This document shows, piece by piece, positions 45,438-54,405 of a DNA stretch of 64,000 nucleotides (positions are counted from its first letter, which is position 1; the number at the start of each line of letters is the position of its first letter). Source of the DNA: JAVJSD01 sp040219575. Its GTDB lineage: Bacteria; Planctomycetota; Planctomycetia; Pirellulales; Pirellulaceae. Below the pieces are notes generated by a model. The model worked only from the letters and a program-made list of their open reading frames with translations, was not told the origin of the DNA and searched no databases. Made by a program: the position numbers and the translations under genes. The DNA lies in assembly GCA_040219575.1 (NCBI GenBank), contig JAVJSD010000119.1, forward strand, positions 62,001-126,000, read 5' to 3'.

Positions 45438-46172
45438 ATGATGACCGTCCTGACACGAAAGCAACGCGAAATCCAGGAGCGCCAGCAGCGCATCCTTACG
45501 GTTGCCCGCGAGATGCTCATGCAGGGCGGTTATCTCGGCCTGAGCATGGATCGGATCGCCACGGCGCTGGAGTACTCGAAAGGGACGATCTACCAGCACT
45601 TCGCCTGCAAGGAAGACATCATCCTGGCGCTGGTCAACGACTCCCAGCAGCAGCGATGCGATTTCTTCGAGCGGGCGGCCACGTTCCGCGGACGTCCCCG
45701 CGAACGCCTGGCGGCGATCGGCTACGCGTCGGAACTGTTTGTGCGGCTGCATCCCGATTACTTCAACGTGGAGCAGATCGTCCGGGCGTCGTCGATTTGG
45801 GAAAAAACCTCGCTCAACGGCCGAACGATCATGCGAAGCTGCGAGTCGCGGTGCATCGGCATCGTCTCGGGCATCATTCGCGATGGCGTGGCCCAGGGCG
45901 ATCTGACGTTGCCCGAGGAACTGGCGCCGGAGGACATGGTGTTCGGCCTGTGGGCGATGACATTTGGCGGATATTCGATCATCGCCACCAGTAGTTCTTT
46001 GGAAGAAGTTGGTATCCGTGAGCCCTTCGAGGCCATCAATCAGAATATTACGCGCGTGCTGGACGGCTACGGTTGGCGGCCGTTGGCGTCGGAGCACGAT
46101 TATTCAGCCGTCCTGGTGCGAATCGCCGAGGAGATTTTCCGCGATGAGACCGAGCGTCTTCAATCCGGTTAG
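45438..46172 (+). CDS. TetR/AcrR-family repressor
   Basis: A 244-residue regulator. The DNA-binding domain is residues about 10-60 (RQQRILTVAREMLMQGGYLG, LSMDRIATALEYSKGTIYQH, FACKEDIILALV), the classic TetR helix-turn-helix with KGTIYQHF. The C-terminal ligand domain includes WEKTSLNGRTIMRSCESRC and DMVFGLWAMTFGGYSIIA. It lies 19 bp before the HlyD-type gene and most likely represses itself and the RND efflux genes downstream through the operator copies at 45403-45431 and 46198-46221. Two ATGs in tandem start the gene. Confidence 0.92.
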   Translation: MMTVLTRKQREIQERQQRILTVAREMLMQGGYLGLSMDRIATALEYSKGTIYQHFACKEDIILALVNDSQQQRCDFFERAATFRGRPRERLAAIGYASELFVRLHPDYFNVEQIVRASSIWEKTSLNGRTIMRSCESRCIGIVSGIIRDGVAQGDLTLPEELAPEDMVFGLWAMTFGGYSIIATSSSLEEVGIREPFEAINQNITRVLDGYGWRPLASEHDYSAVLVRIAEEIFRDETERLQSG

Positions 46173-46191
46173 TGCCGCGTCTTTTTTTGTC

Positions 46192-47487
46192 ATGAATTTG
46201 ACGAGTCGTCATTTTTTGACCTCTCGTGCTTTCGGCATATTGGGGGCGGCCGTGCTGCTCGCGCTGGTCGCGGCGGGCGTTGTTTTCGCCTTCGGCGCCG
46301 CCAGTCCACCACCAATAGCCCCTCAGGCTTCCGCCGCGCTGCCGGTCTCGGTCGTGACGGCCCAGCCGGTCAGCGATTTCGCTTCGCGTCGGATGTACAC
46401 CGGCCTGTTGGTCGCCGGCCGAACCAGCGAGTTGAGTTTCCAGCGATCGGGCAAAGTTGTGGCGATCTACTTCGATCAGGGCCAACACGTGCGGGCCGGC
46501 CAGGAACTCGCCAAGCTCGACACCCGCGGACTGCTGGCCCAACGCGACGAACTTCGCGCTCGCCGCGAGCAGGCGGTGGCGGTGCTCGACGAGTTGCTGG
46601 CGGGGCCGCGACAAGAACAAATCGCCGCCGCCGAGGCGGAGGTGCGCCAACTGGCCGCGCAGGCGGACTGGCAACAGGCCCGGCATGCACGCCGCGTCGA
46701 ACTGCGCGGCCGCGAAGTGATCGCCCAGGAGGAATACGACGAGTCGCGCTTCGGCCTGGAAGCCGCCAAGGCCCAGCGCGACGCGGCGCAGCGACGGCTC
46801 GACGAAATGTTGGCCGGCACGAGGGCCGAACAGAAAGAGGCTCAGAAGGCCGTCGTGGCGCAGCTCGATGCGGCGCTGGCTCAACTCGAAGTCGATTTGC
46901 AAGACAGCGTGTTGACCGCGCCGTACTCGGGCGTCGTCGCCCGTCGTCACCTCGACGAGGGGACGGTCATCACGCCGGGCGCCCGCGTGCTGCGGTTGAT
47001 CGAAGACGGCCGGCTGGAGGCGCATGTTGGCTTGCCGCCGGAAGTGGCGGCGACCGTCTTCTCCGGCGAGCAGCACGATGTGGTCATCGGCGAGGCGACC
47101 TACACGACGCGGGTCGATTGCGTGCTGCCGGAGCTCGACGCGGCGACGCGGACCCGCACTGCAATCTTCCTGTTGCCCGAATCGTCGCGCGGCGAGGTGG
47201 TCCCCGGACAGATCGTGCGGGCGTCGATCTCGCGTCGGGAAGACGCGAAGGGCTATTGGCTGCCGACCGCTTCGCTCGACCGCGGAGGCCGGGGACTGTG
47301 GTCGTGCCTGGTCGCGCGGGCCGATTCGGACGGCGTTTGGCGGACCGAGCGACGACACGTCGAGGTGTTGCACACCGACGCCGACCGCGTACTGGTCCGC
47401 GGCACGCTCTCGCCCGGCGAGCGGGTCATCGCCGAGGGCGTGCACCGACTCGTGGAGGGGCAGGCGGTTGAAGTCTTGTCGGACTAG
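46192..47487 (+). CDS. RND efflux membrane-fusion protein (HlyD/AcrA type)
   Basis: A 431-residue periplasmic adaptor with an N-terminal membrane anchor (FGILGAAVLLALVAAGVVFA). The lipoyl half-motif FQRSGKVVAIYFDQGQHVRA and its partner LTAPYSGVVARRHLDEGTVI flank a coiled-coil hairpin (RDELRARREQAVAVLDELLA to EQKEAQKAVVAQLDAALAQL); a beta-barrel and membrane-proximal domain follow. The ATG at 46192 gives a well-charged anchor, but the operator O2 sits on its codons 3-10; an alternative start is the GTG at 46252. It pairs with the transporter at 47616. Confidence 0.88.
   Translation: MNLTSRHFLTSRAFGILGAAVLLALVAAGVVFAFGAASPPPIAPQASAALPVSVVTAQPVSDFASRRMYTGLLVAGRTSELSFQRSGKVVAIYFDQGQHVRAGQELAKLDTRGLLAQRDELRARREQAVAVLDELLAGPRQEQIAAAEAEVRQLAAQADWQQARHARRVELRGREVIAQEEYDESRFGLEAAKAQRDAAQRRLDEMLAGTRAEQKEAQKAVVAQLDAALAQLEVDLQDSVLTAPYSGVVARRHLDEGTVITPGARVLRLIEDGRLEAHVGLPPEVAATVFSGEQHDVVIGEATYTTRVDCVLPELDAATRTRTAIFLLPESSRGEVVPGQIVRASISRREDAKGYWLPTASLDRGGRGLWSCLVARADSDGVWRTERRHVEVLHTDADRVLVRGTLSPGERVIAEGVHRLVEGQAVEVLSD
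46198..46221 (-). promoter_or_regulatory. Composite TetR operator, inverted copy O2
   Basis: TTGACGA-G-TCGTCAT (46198-46212) followed by a TGAC half-site (46217-46220). Read on the minus strand it has the same layout as O1: a GTCA half-site, about five bases of A/T, then the palindrome. It lies within the first codons of the fusion-protein gene as annotated. Confidence 0.75.
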
Positions 47488-47499
47488 CAGAAGACCGCG

Positions 47500-47562
47500 G
47501 TAGCGGAAGTCGCCAGACTTCCGAGCTTTCACGTTCATCGGAATTCTGGCGAATTCCGCTAC
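47500..47562. repeat. Palindromic repeat family C, copy C2
   Basis: GTAGCGGAAGTCGCCAGACT ... GGCGAATTCCGCTAC, 63 bp. It lies between the two RND genes, so it would be present in the operon transcript. Confidence 0.88.
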
Positions 47563-47615
47563 GAAAACGAATTGGCGGCGTCGATCGTCGCCTTGCTTTC
47601 GATTGAAAGAAGACT

Positions 47616-50600
47616 ATGGACAATCTCTTCTATCGCAATCCGCGACTGCTGGCGCTCGCCATCGGTCTGATCGCCGTGGCGGGGCTGTCGTCGTATTACG
47701 TCCTGCCGCGGCTCGAGGACCCGGTGCTCACCGAACGTGTGGCGACGGTGAACACGCGTTTTCCGGGCGCCGGGGCGGATCGTGTCGAGTCGTTGGTGAC
47801 GGAGAAGATTGAGGACGAGCTGCGCGAGATCGAAGAGATCAAGGAGGTCCGCAGCGTCAGCCGCACCGGCATTTCGACGATTACCGTGGAACTGCGCGAC
47901 GACATATTCGAATCGGCCGAGGTCTGGTCGCGGGTTCGCGACAAGATCGACGACGCCCGGCTCGAGTTTCCCACCGGCGTGCTGGAGCCCGACTTCGAGA
48001 TCGCGGAGGTGAAGGCCTACGCCTCGATCGTGGCGCTCACCTGGACCAGCGACGAGCCGGTCAACTATGCGATTCTGCGGCGGCTGGCCGAGTCGTTGGA
48101 AGACAACCTCCGCGGCCTCCGCGGCACCGACGACGTGGAACTGTTCGGCGATCCGGACGAGGAGATCGCGGTCGAGATCCGACCCGAGCAACTGGCGGCG
48201 ATCGGCATCTCCGCCGAGGACGTGGCGGGGCGCCTGGCGGCGAGCGACGCCAAGGTCGCGTCGGGCGCCTATCGCGGCCGCCAGGGCGATCTGCTGTTGG
48301 AAGTGCAGGGGGAACTCGATTCGATCGCGCGGATCGCCGCCACGCCGATTCACTACGGCGCCGACGGGCGGTTCGTCCGACTGGGCGACATCGCCGAGGT
48401 CCACAAAGGGGTGGCGCAGCCGGCGCGAAGCCTCGCGCTGGTCAGCGGCCGGCCGGCGGTCGTGCTCGGCGCGCTGGTGCAGCCCAGCCGGCGCATCGAT
48501 CACTGGAGCGCCGACCTGCGGGCCGCGCTCGACCAGTTCCAGTCGCAACTGCCGCGCGGCGTCGGCCTGGAAACGGTCTTCCAGCAGGACGGCTACGTCG
48601 AAGCTCGACTGGCGACCCTGCAGTGGAACCTGCTGATCGGGGCGGCCGCGGTGATCGGCGTGATTTTTTTCCTGATGGGATGGCGGTCGGCGCTGGTGGT
48701 GGGCGTGGCGCTGCCGCTCTCTGGATTGATGGTGCTGACCGGCATGCGCGTGCTGGAGATTCCCATGCACCAGATGTCGATCACCGGCCTGATCATCGCC
48801 CTGGGGCTGTTGATCGACAACGCCATCGTGATCGTCGATGAGGTGCAGGAGAAGTTGAAGGAGGGCGTGCCTCCGGGAGAGGCGGTCGGCGCCAGCGTGC
48901 GGCACCTGGCCATTCCGCTGTTGGGTTCGACCGTCACCACGGCGCTCGCCTTCGCGCCGATCGCGCTGATGCCCGGCCCGGCCGGAGAGTTCGTCGGCTC
49001 GATCGCCGTCAGCGTCATCCTGGCGGTGTTCAGCTCGCTGTTGTTGGCGCTGACGGTGATTCCCGCGCTGAGCGTGTTGGGCTCGTCGCTGCCTACGCGC
49101 ACCGCACAGCGGCGCTGGTGCAGCGCCGGCTTCTCGCATCCGGCGCTGACGCGCAGTTATCGCTCGGCGCTGAACTTCGTGTTTCGCCGACCGGCGCTCG
49201 GCGTCGCGGTGGGATTGATCTTGCCCGTGGCGGGATTCGGCGTCTCGGCGCTGCTGGACGAGCAGTTCTTTCCGCCGGCCGATCGCGATCAATTCCAGAT
49301 CGAGGTCGAACTGCCGGCCCAGGCGTCGCTGGCGGCGACGATTGGAACGGCCGAGCGGATGCGTGAACTGGCGCTGCGGCACGACCGCGTGCAGCGCGTC
49401 GACTTCTTCCTCGGCGAGAGCGCGCCGTCGTTTTACTACAACGTGATCGCCAAACGGCAGGGGACGGCGAACTACGCCCAGGCGCTGGTGCAGATCGACA
49501 CGGCCGAAGGGGCGCGGGATGTGATCAAGACGCTGCAGGCGGAGTTCGACGGCGAGTTTCCCGGCGCCCGCGTGCTGGTGCGGCAATTGGAGCAAGGGCC
49601 GCCGTTCGACGCGCCCATCGAAGTCCGGTTGTTCGGTCCCGACCTCGACCGACTGCGCGACTTGGGGCGACAGGTCCGCGGCGTGCTGGCCGCCACGCCC
49701 GAGGTGATTCACACCAAGGCCGACCTGAACGAAACCCTGCCGGAGCTCTCGCTGCGCGTGGACGAAGAGGAGGCGCGGCTGGCGGGGCTCGACCATCGGG
49801 CGATCGCCCGGCAACTCGACGCCGCGTTGGAAGGCGCGGTGGGGGGCTCGGTGTTGGAAGCCACCGAGGAGTTGCCGGTTCGGGTGCGGCTGTCGTCGGC
49901 CCAGCGCGGCGACTGGGACCGCATCGCCTCGTTGGACGTGTTGCCGTCGCAGGCCGACGCCGCCGGCCGGCGCTCGAGCATTCCGCTGGCCGCGTTGGCG
50001 GAAGTCGAACTGAAGCCGGAAGACGCCGCCATCCCGCGGATGAACGGACGACGGATGAACGAGGTTCAGGCGTACATCACGACCGGCGTGTTGCCGTCGC
50101 AGGTGCTGGGCGGATTTCAAGATCGCCTGGACGCCAGCGACTTCCAACTCCCCGCCGGCTACTCGCTGGAACTGGGCGGGGAGACGGCCAAACGCGACGA
50201 CGCGGTGGGCAACTTGATGTCGAGCGTCAGCATCCTGCTGACGCTGATGGTCGCCACGCTCGTGCTTTCGTTCCGTTCGTTTCGCATGGCCAGCCTGATC
50301 GGCCTGGTGGCCGTGCTTTCCGTCGGCCTGGGCCTCGGCTCGTTGTGGCTGTTCGGCTATCCGTTCGGCTTCATGGCGATCATCGGCACGATGGGACTGA
50401 TCGGCGTGGCGATCAACGATTCGATCGTGGTGTTGGCGGCGCTGCGCGAGGACGAACGGGCCAGCCGCGGCGATCCCGAGGCGGTGACCGAGGTGATCGT
50501 CCGCTGCTCGCGGCATGTGATCGCCACCACGCTGACGACGATGGTCGGTTTCGCGCCGCTGATTCTCGACGGCGGCGGCTTCTGGCCGCCGCTGGCGGTG

Positions 50601-50789
50601 TCGATCGCCGGCGGTGTCGGCGGCGCGACGCTGCTGGCGCTGCTGCTCATTCCCTCGGCCTACATCCTCGTCATGTGCCGGCGCTGCCCGCTGACTTCCC
50701 ACACGGAGTCGCCATCGCTCGAAGTCGATTCACCGCGCGGCCGAGAAACGGGCCGTCCGCAGACCGAACCGGCTCTGGCGGGGGCGTAG
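47616..50789 (+). CDS. RND efflux transporter (AcrB/HAE family)
   Basis: A 1057-residue inner-membrane pump. The N-terminus has a first helix and then VATVNTRFPGAGADRVESLV and the porter-domain wording SRTGISTITVELRDD; the membrane core has VIFFLMGWRSALVVGVALPL, SITGLIIALGLLIDNAIVIV with the proton-relay Asp residues, and the second half repeats the plan (FMAIIGTMGLIGVAINDSIV). Family members of this branch are closer to the heavy-metal/solvent or MdtB-like pumps than to AcrB itself. With the fusion protein and TetR it forms a regulated efflux operon; no outer-membrane channel gene is present nearby. Confidence 0.93.
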   Translation: MDNLFYRNPRLLALAIGLIAVAGLSSYYVLPRLEDPVLTERVATVNTRFPGAGADRVESLVTEKIEDELREIEEIKEVRSVSRTGISTITVELRDDIFESAEVWSRVRDKIDDARLEFPTGVLEPDFEIAEVKAYASIVALTWTSDEPVNYAILRRLAESLEDNLRGLRGTDDVELFGDPDEEIAVEIRPEQLAAIGISAEDVAGRLAASDAKVASGAYRGRQGDLLLEVQGELDSIARIAATPIHYGADGRFVRLGDIAEVHKGVAQPARSLALVSGRPAVVLGALVQPSRRIDHWSADLRAALDQFQSQLPRGVGLETVFQQDGYVEARLATLQWNLLIGAAAVIGVIFFLMGWRSALVVGVALPLSGLMVLTGMRVLEIPMHQMSITGLIIALGLLIDNAIVIVDEVQEKLKEGVPPGEAVGASVRHLAIPLLGSTVTTALAFAPIALMPGPAGEFVGSIAVSVILAVFSSLLLALTVIPALSVLGSSLPTRTAQRRWCSAGFSHPALTRSYRSALNFVFRRPALGVAVGLILPVAGFGVSALLDEQFFPPADRDQFQIEVELPAQASLAATIGTAERMRELALRHDRVQRVDFFLGESAPSFYYNVIAKRQGTANYAQALVQIDTAEGARDVIKTLQAEFDGEFPGARVLVRQLEQGPPFDAPIEVRLFGPDLDRLRDLGRQVRGVLAATPEVIHTKADLNETLPELSLRVDEEEARLAGLDHRAIARQLDAALEGAVGGSVLEATEELPVRVRLSSAQRGDWDRIASLDVLPSQADAAGRRSSIPLAALAEVELKPEDAAIPRMNGRRMNEVQAYITTGVLPSQVLGGFQDRLDASDFQLPAGYSLELGGETAKRDDAVGNLMSSVSILLTLMVATLVLSFRSFRMASLIGLVAVLSVGLGLGSLWLFGYPFGFMAIIGTMGLIGVAINDSIVVLAALREDERASRGDPEAVTEVIVRCSRHVIATTLTTMVGFAPLILDGGGFWPPLAVSIAGGVGGATLLALLLIPSAYILVMCRRCPLTSHTESPSLEVDSPRGRETGRPQTEPALAGA

Positions 50790-50864
50790 CCGACGTCCGT
50801 CGCTTCCCCTGGTTTGGGAGCCCCGCAGGAAACACCGCTCGGGGCAGCCGGAACCAAATGACAC

Positions 50865-50961
50865 AGGCAGGTGAACCGCTGATGAACGCTAATGAAACGC
50901 TAATCGAGTCGATTCAAGTCCATTAGCGTCGGATTAGCGTTCATCAGCGGTTCGCCTGCCT
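50865..50961. repeat. Palindromic repeat family D, copy D3
   Basis: A 97-bp palindrome with 29-bp arms and one mismatch, starting AGGCAGGTGAACCGCTGATG and ending with its complement. Internal sequence repeats CGCTAAT and ATTAGCG. It lies after the RND transporter gene. Confidence 0.9.
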
Positions 50962-51047
50962 TCTGTTTCTCGGCTGTTTCTTTCACGGTTTGCCAAATCA
51001 AGAAGCAAAGCAAAGCGCTTCTTAAATATCTGCGGAAATCGGCGTCA

Positions 51048-51123
51048 TCTGCGGACTCCCCGAAAATCTGCGGACTCCCCGAAAATCTGCGGACTCCCCG
51101 AAAATCTGCGGACTCCCCGGACT
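51048..51123. repeat. 19-bp tandem repeat, four copies
   Basis: TCTGCGGACTCCCCGAAAA three times exactly (51048-51104) and a fourth truncated copy. The seed ATCTGCG...CATCTGCGGA also occurs at 43466-43491 and, inverted, near 34541-34560. Confidence 0.9.
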
Positions 51124-51127
51124 CCCC

Positions 51128-51149
51128 AAAAAGGCGCGCGGCCGGCGCG
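51128..51149 (-). terminator. Possible terminator of the S16 protease gene
   Basis: On the minus strand CGCGC, five bases, GCGCG, CC and five T. The stem is short but pure G:C. It lies 43 bp after the stop at 51192. Confidence 0.5.
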
Positions 51150-51191
51150 ACTTTCGAACGGTTGTTGAAAGTTTGTTGAACGCCGCCGGCG

Positions 51192-53114
51192 TCAGGGTTG
51201 CTTGGCGATCGGGATGCGGCCGACGCGGCGGAGGACGCGGGTGACGACGTTGATGTAGAAGTACGTCTCCAACGCGTTCAGCCGATCGCCCAGGTCGCGG
51301 GTGCTGCCGACGCGGGCCATCTCGTACAGCTGCGCGCAGGTGGTGATGTCGACGCCGTTGTCTTCCAGCAGGGCGATGTTTCGGGCGGCCTCCTGCTCGG
51401 ATTGCTCCAGCCATTCGCTGAAGGTCAGCTCGCGGCCGACCGACACGATCTGATTTTCCTCGTCGAGTTGGGCGCTGAGCGAATAGTATTTGGCGATCAA
51501 CATCGAAGAGCGGGAGTAGATGTACAAACTCGACGCCAGGTAGGCGTAGGCCAACTGCGGGCCGTCGCCGAAGTACGTCTGAAGATTGGGAACGACGTTC
51601 GTTTGGGCGTTGGTCAGCAAGGCGTAGTAGGGATCCGTCGTCGTAAGCTCGCGGGCGAAGACCTCCGCCGTCTGTCCGTTTCGCTTGGCTTGATTACTGA
51701 CGTAGATCGCATCGAAGGCGCTGAGGTTGGCGTCGGCCGCGCGTCGATAGAACGTCGCCATTTCGAGGACCGGCGTGTGATCGGGAATGGGCGTCCCCTC
51801 GTACTCTTCAACCAGTTCGAGGCAATCGAGCGCCACCTTGCAGTCGGTCCAGGCCATGATCTGCCAACCGGCCGCATCGAGGGCTCGAACGGTGGCCCAC
51901 TCGGTCTCCTCGGCGGGCAGACTGGCCAGATCTCGCTGGGCCAGTTTCTGGAAGGCGATGGCCTCGAAAAACGCGTCGCAGGCGGAGATGTACATCGCCA
52001 ATTGATTCAGCGTTGTGGGCTCGGTGTCGCGGAATCGCTCGGCCACCCGTTGGATTTCCAGCTCCAGCCATTCGTTGTTGCGCAGCCGCGACACGGCGCC
52101 TCGATAGCCGCCTTGATTGTACGACTGGACGCATCGTCCGGCCTCGAGGGAGATGTACACGTTCATCGCGGCCCACACCACATCGCTATAAGCGGCGGCG
52201 ATCCGCCCTTCGTTGTTCAAGCCGTTCGCCAAATCCACCGACTTGCTGGCTTCTTCGCGAAAGGAATTGGTGAATTCGCTGCGGGCGTGGTCCGGAAGCG
52301 TGTTGTACTTCTGCAGCCCCTTCTGGATCAGCGGAACCCAATTGGCAATGCGTTTCGATAACAAGTCGTTGCTGGCGGCCGGAACACGCGGATGATCGGC
52401 TCGGCCCGGACGCGGCAGTTCGTTGCCGGTGAGGAGTTTGTAGGCCTGGTAGATGTCGAGCACGGGCCGCACCTCCACGCCGAGTGAGCGTCCCTTCTCG
52501 ACGAGGTCGACCGGCCGCTCGAGATTGTCGTCGAAGTCGCGGCGGATGCCGGCGGGAATCAGCACCAGCTTCTTGCCGGCGGCCGCGGCGCCTTCGATCT
52601 TGTGCGCGATGCCGCCGACCGGGCCGATGAAGCCGTCGGGATTGATGGTGCCGGTCATGGCCGCGTCTTCGCGAACGTCGTCGCCGCGCGCGGCGGCCAG
52701 CACGCCCACCGTCATCAATCCGCCGGCGCTGGGACCGTCGATCCGCCCTTGCACATCGAAGGAGACCTGCACCGTGCGGGGATCGAAGTCGGTCAACTGG
52801 GCCGCCACGACCACCGCCATCCAACCCGCCGACTGCCACATATCGCCCGAACCACCGACCTGCGAGTCGAAGAAGCCGACCCGCACGCGGCCCGGCTCCG
52901 CGCCGCCGACGGTGATCTCCATCGGCAGGCAACTCCCCACGGCGCGGCCTTCCGCGTTCGTGCCAAAGAACAACGGGCTGACTTCGACCGTTCGTCGCGG
53001 CAGACGCGCCGCGCCGGGGCCGATGACTTGGGCGCCTAGCTGGTCGATGCCGAGCAAAGAAAGCGCGAGAACGAAAACAACGCGGAAACGCGTCAACGGT
53101 GAATTCTTCAGCAT
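51192..53114 (-). CDS. Secreted Lon-type (S16) serine protease with helical tail
   Basis: A 640-residue protein with a signal peptide (FRVVFVLALSLLGIDQLGAQ). Residues about 60-220 form a Lon proteolytic domain: IDGPSAGGLMTVGVLAAARG with the nucleophile Ser129, TGTINPDGFIGPVGGIAHKI with Lys172, and KKLVLIPAG. The Ser-Lys distance of 43 residues equals that in Lon. There is no AAA+ domain, so it cannot use ATP to unfold substrates. The remaining 400 residues are helical and unassigned. It starts at MLKNSPLTRF; the longer frame upstream overlaps the next gene. It probably acts in the periplasm. Confidence 0.85.
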   Translation of the reverse strand: MLKNSPLTRFRVVFVLALSLLGIDQLGAQVIGPGAARLPRRTVEVSPLFFGTNAEGRAVGSCLPMEITVGGAEPGRVRVGFFDSQVGGSGDMWQSAGWMAVVVAAQLTDFDPRTVQVSFDVQGRIDGPSAGGLMTVGVLAAARGDDVREDAAMTGTINPDGFIGPVGGIAHKIEGAAAAGKKLVLIPAGIRRDFDDNLERPVDLVEKGRSLGVEVRPVLDIYQAYKLLTGNELPRPGRADHPRVPAASNDLLSKRIANWVPLIQKGLQKYNTLPDHARSEFTNSFREEASKSVDLANGLNNEGRIAAAYSDVVWAAMNVYISLEAGRCVQSYNQGGYRGAVSRLRNNEWLELEIQRVAERFRDTEPTTLNQLAMYISACDAFFEAIAFQKLAQRDLASLPAEETEWATVRALDAAGWQIMAWTDCKVALDCLELVEEYEGTPIPDHTPVLEMATFYRRAADANLSAFDAIYVSNQAKRNGQTAEVFARELTTTDPYYALLTNAQTNVVPNLQTYFGDGPQLAYAYLASSLYIYSRSSMLIAKYYSLSAQLDEENQIVSVGRELTFSEWLEQSEQEAARNIALLEDNGVDITTCAQLYEMARVGSTRDLGDRLNALETYFYINVVTRVLRRVGRIPIAKQP

Positions 53115-53226
53115 AGTAGCAACTCTCGTTCGATTTGTTGGTCGTGCGATTCTCGACGGGATTCCGCGGCCGCCACGATTATAACTCCCCATTCTCCTCA
53201 TTCGAGGGGCCTCGGGCGTCGCGGTG

Positions 53227-54150
53227 CTATTCGACCGACGCTGCGTCGTCGAAGGGCCCGGGGCGTTCGAAAGCAAATCCCGTCCCTTGCGACTTCGCCA
53301 GGTACATCGCCCGGTCGGCCGCCTGAATCGTCTCGGCGAGCGATCGCTGGACGGCGCCGGAAGCCGCGATGCCGATGCTGGCCGAGATCGTCCACGTCCG
53401 GCCCCCGCCTTCGATCGGCTGAGCGATTGTCTCCCCGATCCGGGCCGCGACGGCTTCCACTTGCGAATGCGTGCCGAGTCCCTCGATGACCACCACGAAT
53501 TCGTCGCCGCCGTAACGTCCCACGAAATCGCCGGGACGCAGACAATCGGCGAGCCGGCGGGCGATGCCGCGCAGAATCTCGTCTCCCACCAGATGGCCCG
53601 CCGCGTCGTTGACCGCCTTGAAATCATTCAGATCGATGAACAGCAACACGCTATCGGCGGGCAGTTGGATATCGCCAGAAACATCGTCCGCCGCCGCGTA
53701 GCGACTTCGCAGCGCACGTCGACTGGAAAGCCCCGTGAGTTCGTCACACGCTTCGGGCGGGGGTTGGCTTTGATCGGGACTGCAATTCGAAACGCCGATC
53801 CACAGCCGGCGTCCCGGGATGTCGTGGGGAAAAAATCGGAACTCCAGGGATGGGCGTCCGTATGCTTGTGGCTGCATTGGCAACCGCGGCGGCGGTTCGC
53901 CGCTTCCCGACGGAGCGTCCGCGATCCCACGAATCCCCTCCCAAATCGCCCCGGGTAGCTTCGCTTCGATATCGCTGAGTGAATCCGATTCCGCCGCTCC
54001 CAGCCAGCGACGCGCCGCCCGGTTGAGGGTGACTAAGGCTTTCTGTTTGGCGTCGACGATCAAAACCGCCTGGTCGACGCGATCTAGCGCCGCTGCGAGC
54101 AGGGGAGCATCGAGGTGGGCGTCGGTCGCCGGGCAGGGATCTTCGCGCAT
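53227..54150 (-). CDS. Diguanylate cyclase (PAS-like plus GGDEF)
   Basis: A 307-residue cytoplasmic enzyme predicted to make cyclic di-GMP. A PAS-like sensor region (residues about 15-125: LAAALDRVDQAVLIVDAKQK, then LWIGVSNCSP) is followed by DELTGLSSRRALRSRY and the catalytic domain with LLFIDLNDFKAVNDAAGHLV and an intact GGDEF (214-218). RPGD (205-208) is five residues before it, the position of the inhibitory I-site. There are no membrane segments. It is divergent from the polysaccharide operon that starts 255 bp away. Start chosen at MREDPCPATD; the frame continues upstream to 54255. Confidence 0.9.
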   Translation of the reverse strand: MREDPCPATDAHLDAPLLAAALDRVDQAVLIVDAKQKALVTLNRAARRWLGAAESDSLSDIEAKLPGAIWEGIRGIADAPSGSGEPPPRLPMQPQAYGRPSLEFRFFPHDIPGRRLWIGVSNCSPDQSQPPPEACDELTGLSSRRALRSRYAAADDVSGDIQLPADSVLLFIDLNDFKAVNDAAGHLVGDEILRGIARRLADCLRPGDFVGRYGGDEFVVVIEGLGTHSQVEAVAARIGETIAQPIEGGGRTWTISASIGIAASGAVQRSLAETIQAADRAMYLAKSQGTGFAFERPGPFDDAASVE

Positions 54151-54405
54151 GCTTGCTTGGGGCTCGCTGGAGGGTGTACGTCCAGGGATCACTTTATCGT
54201 GAATTGCCTCATTGCAGGGGGGATGGGGTGTCGAACGGTGAACGGATGCACGCAAATCGTTAAATAAAAATAAGTTGCGGCGATTAACCGCAGTCTATCC
54301 TAGACTTCCTATTTTCACCAAATACACTAAAACCTATAACGCCGGCCCTCCAGGCTCAACCGGCATGCACCGCATCACACCCCCGCGCCCCTCGGGAGTC
54401 CTCTC

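Noticed and set aside
47559..50702. 1047-codon open frame antisense to the RND transporter
   Set aside because: Shadow frame; Arg/Gln/His-rich, no domain pattern, and the sense gene is clear.
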